Source: Blattamonas nauphoetae (Eukaryota > Preaxostyla > Oxymonadida). From it: a stretch of DNA of 64,000 bases. The first letter of the stretch is position 1. Each line of letters opens with the position of its first letter. Shown piece after piece: positions 63,467-64,000 of the stretch. The notes under the pieces are model-generated. The model worked only from the letters and a program-made list of their open reading frames with translations. It made no database searches and was not told where the DNA came from. The stretch lies in the NCBI GenBank assembly GCA_033064195.1, contig JARBJD010000006.1:1-64000 (forward strand), in the 5' to 3' direction. A program made the translations under genes and the position numbers.

Positions 63467-64000
63467 TCATTGTTTCAATTTGTGATGACCAAGATGATCA
63501 GCGAGTTCACTGCACTTAATAATCACTTGACACACTGGACACAGCGTATTCAGAGATCGTTGGTCATGATGAACACTCGAGTGATTGCTCATGTAGTGCT
63601 TGGCCAGGTCTGCTCTCGGAACGACAGTCGAACACAGCCGACAAGACACTGACAGCCTCGTCTCTCTCAGACCATCCTGCAACGACGGTCGATGTGCAAT
63701 CTTGATGTGCTCCCACATTTCCATTGGCGTGGTCGCAGCATAGCGACAGAGAGGGCATTTCGGCTGTCTTTCATTTGGTCGAAGTGAGAAAGGACAGCTC
63801 GACACGAAATGAGCGATGGCGTCTGCTCTCAGCATCTGTGCGCTACAGAACGGACAGAAGAACGATTCATTTTCCAGTTTGTGTCGGAGTGTCTTCGCGG
63901 TCGACGCAAAGATATCAACAATCGGAGAGAAGTGGTTGATGTTCAGTGTGCCGTCCTCACACCTCATTGGAAGGTGTCGATACTCCACATCTGAAAGATG
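63467..64000 (-). CDS. C2H2-type zinc-finger protein (partial at window edge)
   Basis: The minus-strand frame is open to the right edge, so the 5' end lies outside or at a splice site. A CTTTCAG acceptor-like sequence sits at 63991-63997, and an internal ATG at 63967 is the first usable start. At least four zinc-binding units follow: CPFCSAQMLRADAIAHFVSS ending in C, CPLCRYAATTPMEMWEHIK ending in IAH, CRLCSTVVPRADLAKHYMS ending in NH, and CPVCQVIIKCSELADHLGHH. The first is a C2HC variant and the others are C2H2. The close spacing without the TGEKP-type linker suggests protein or RNA contact rather than classical DNA recognition, but this is open. It ends in LKQ at 63467, 145 bp above the third surface-protein gene on the same strand. 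Confidence 0.7.
   Translation of the reverse strand, partial: HLSDVEYRHLPMRCEDGTLNINHFSPIVDIFASTAKTLRHKLENESFFCPFCSAQMLRADAIAHFVSSCPFSLRPNERQPKCPLCRYAATTPMEMWEHIKIAHRPSLQDGLRETRLSVSCRLCSTVVPRADLAKHYMSNHSSVHHDQRSLNTLCPVCQVIIKCSELADHLGHHKLKQ

Overview
The window looks like nuclear DNA of a heterotrophic protist, most probably an oxymonad or relative (Preaxostyla, Metamonada). This is inferred from gene content, not from a database match. The pointers are a single-chain pyruvate:ferredoxin oxidoreductase, a TmcB-type multi-membrane protein with TPR-like repeats, large families of right-handed beta-helix surface proteins, and many very short introns (about 30-100 nt) with GTNTGT-like donors. TAA, TAG and TGA all end genes, so the code is standard. 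This differs from oxymonads that read TAR as glutamine.

Layout. (1) Positions 1-10,866 form a decayed, repeat-rich island. It is bracketed by two direct copies of a ~440-450 bp element with ~25-bp terminal inverted repeats. Between them lie two broken beta-helix genes on opposite strands, a fragment like the TmcB N-terminal membrane region, an unidentified minus-strand remnant, a 0.9 kb minisatellite, two copies of a TGTCC-rich repeat carrying a 34-bp palindrome, and a 384-bp TIR element inserted in one copy. (2) Positions 10,875-45,720 are gene-dense. In order: a ubiquitin-specific protease (-), an RCC1-repeat gene (+), UDP-glucose:glycoprotein glucosyltransferase (-), an MMPL/RND membrane protein (-), a TmcB-like protein (-), a probable pseudokinase with a C-terminal ubiquitin fold (+), a coiled-coil protein (+), a small membrane-anchored protein (-), PFOR (+), a second RCC1-repeat gene (+) and a coiled-coil protein with CxxC pairs (-). 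(3) Positions 46,048-63,321 hold three tandem paralogues of ~1,850-1,930 aa. They are predicted cell-surface beta-helix proteins and are mosaics of one another. A C2H2-type zinc-finger gene runs to the right edge.

Genes were rebuilt by splicing the open frames by eye. In every model given a full exon list, the exon lengths sum to a multiple of three and conserved motifs become continuous across the joins. Two divergent pairs (USP/RCC1 and TmcB/kinase) share intergenic gaps of only ~70-77 bp.

Possible links between genes are inferred. The glycoprotein glucosyltransferase would monitor folding of the many N-glycosylation-rich, Cys-containing surface proteins that such a cell makes, including the three encoded here. 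PFOR supports anaerobic pyruvate oxidation. The kinase-ubiquitin fusion and the ubiquitin protease both touch ubiquitin biology, but nothing in the sequence ties them into one pathway. No tRNA, rRNA, CRISPR array or virus-like gene was recognised.
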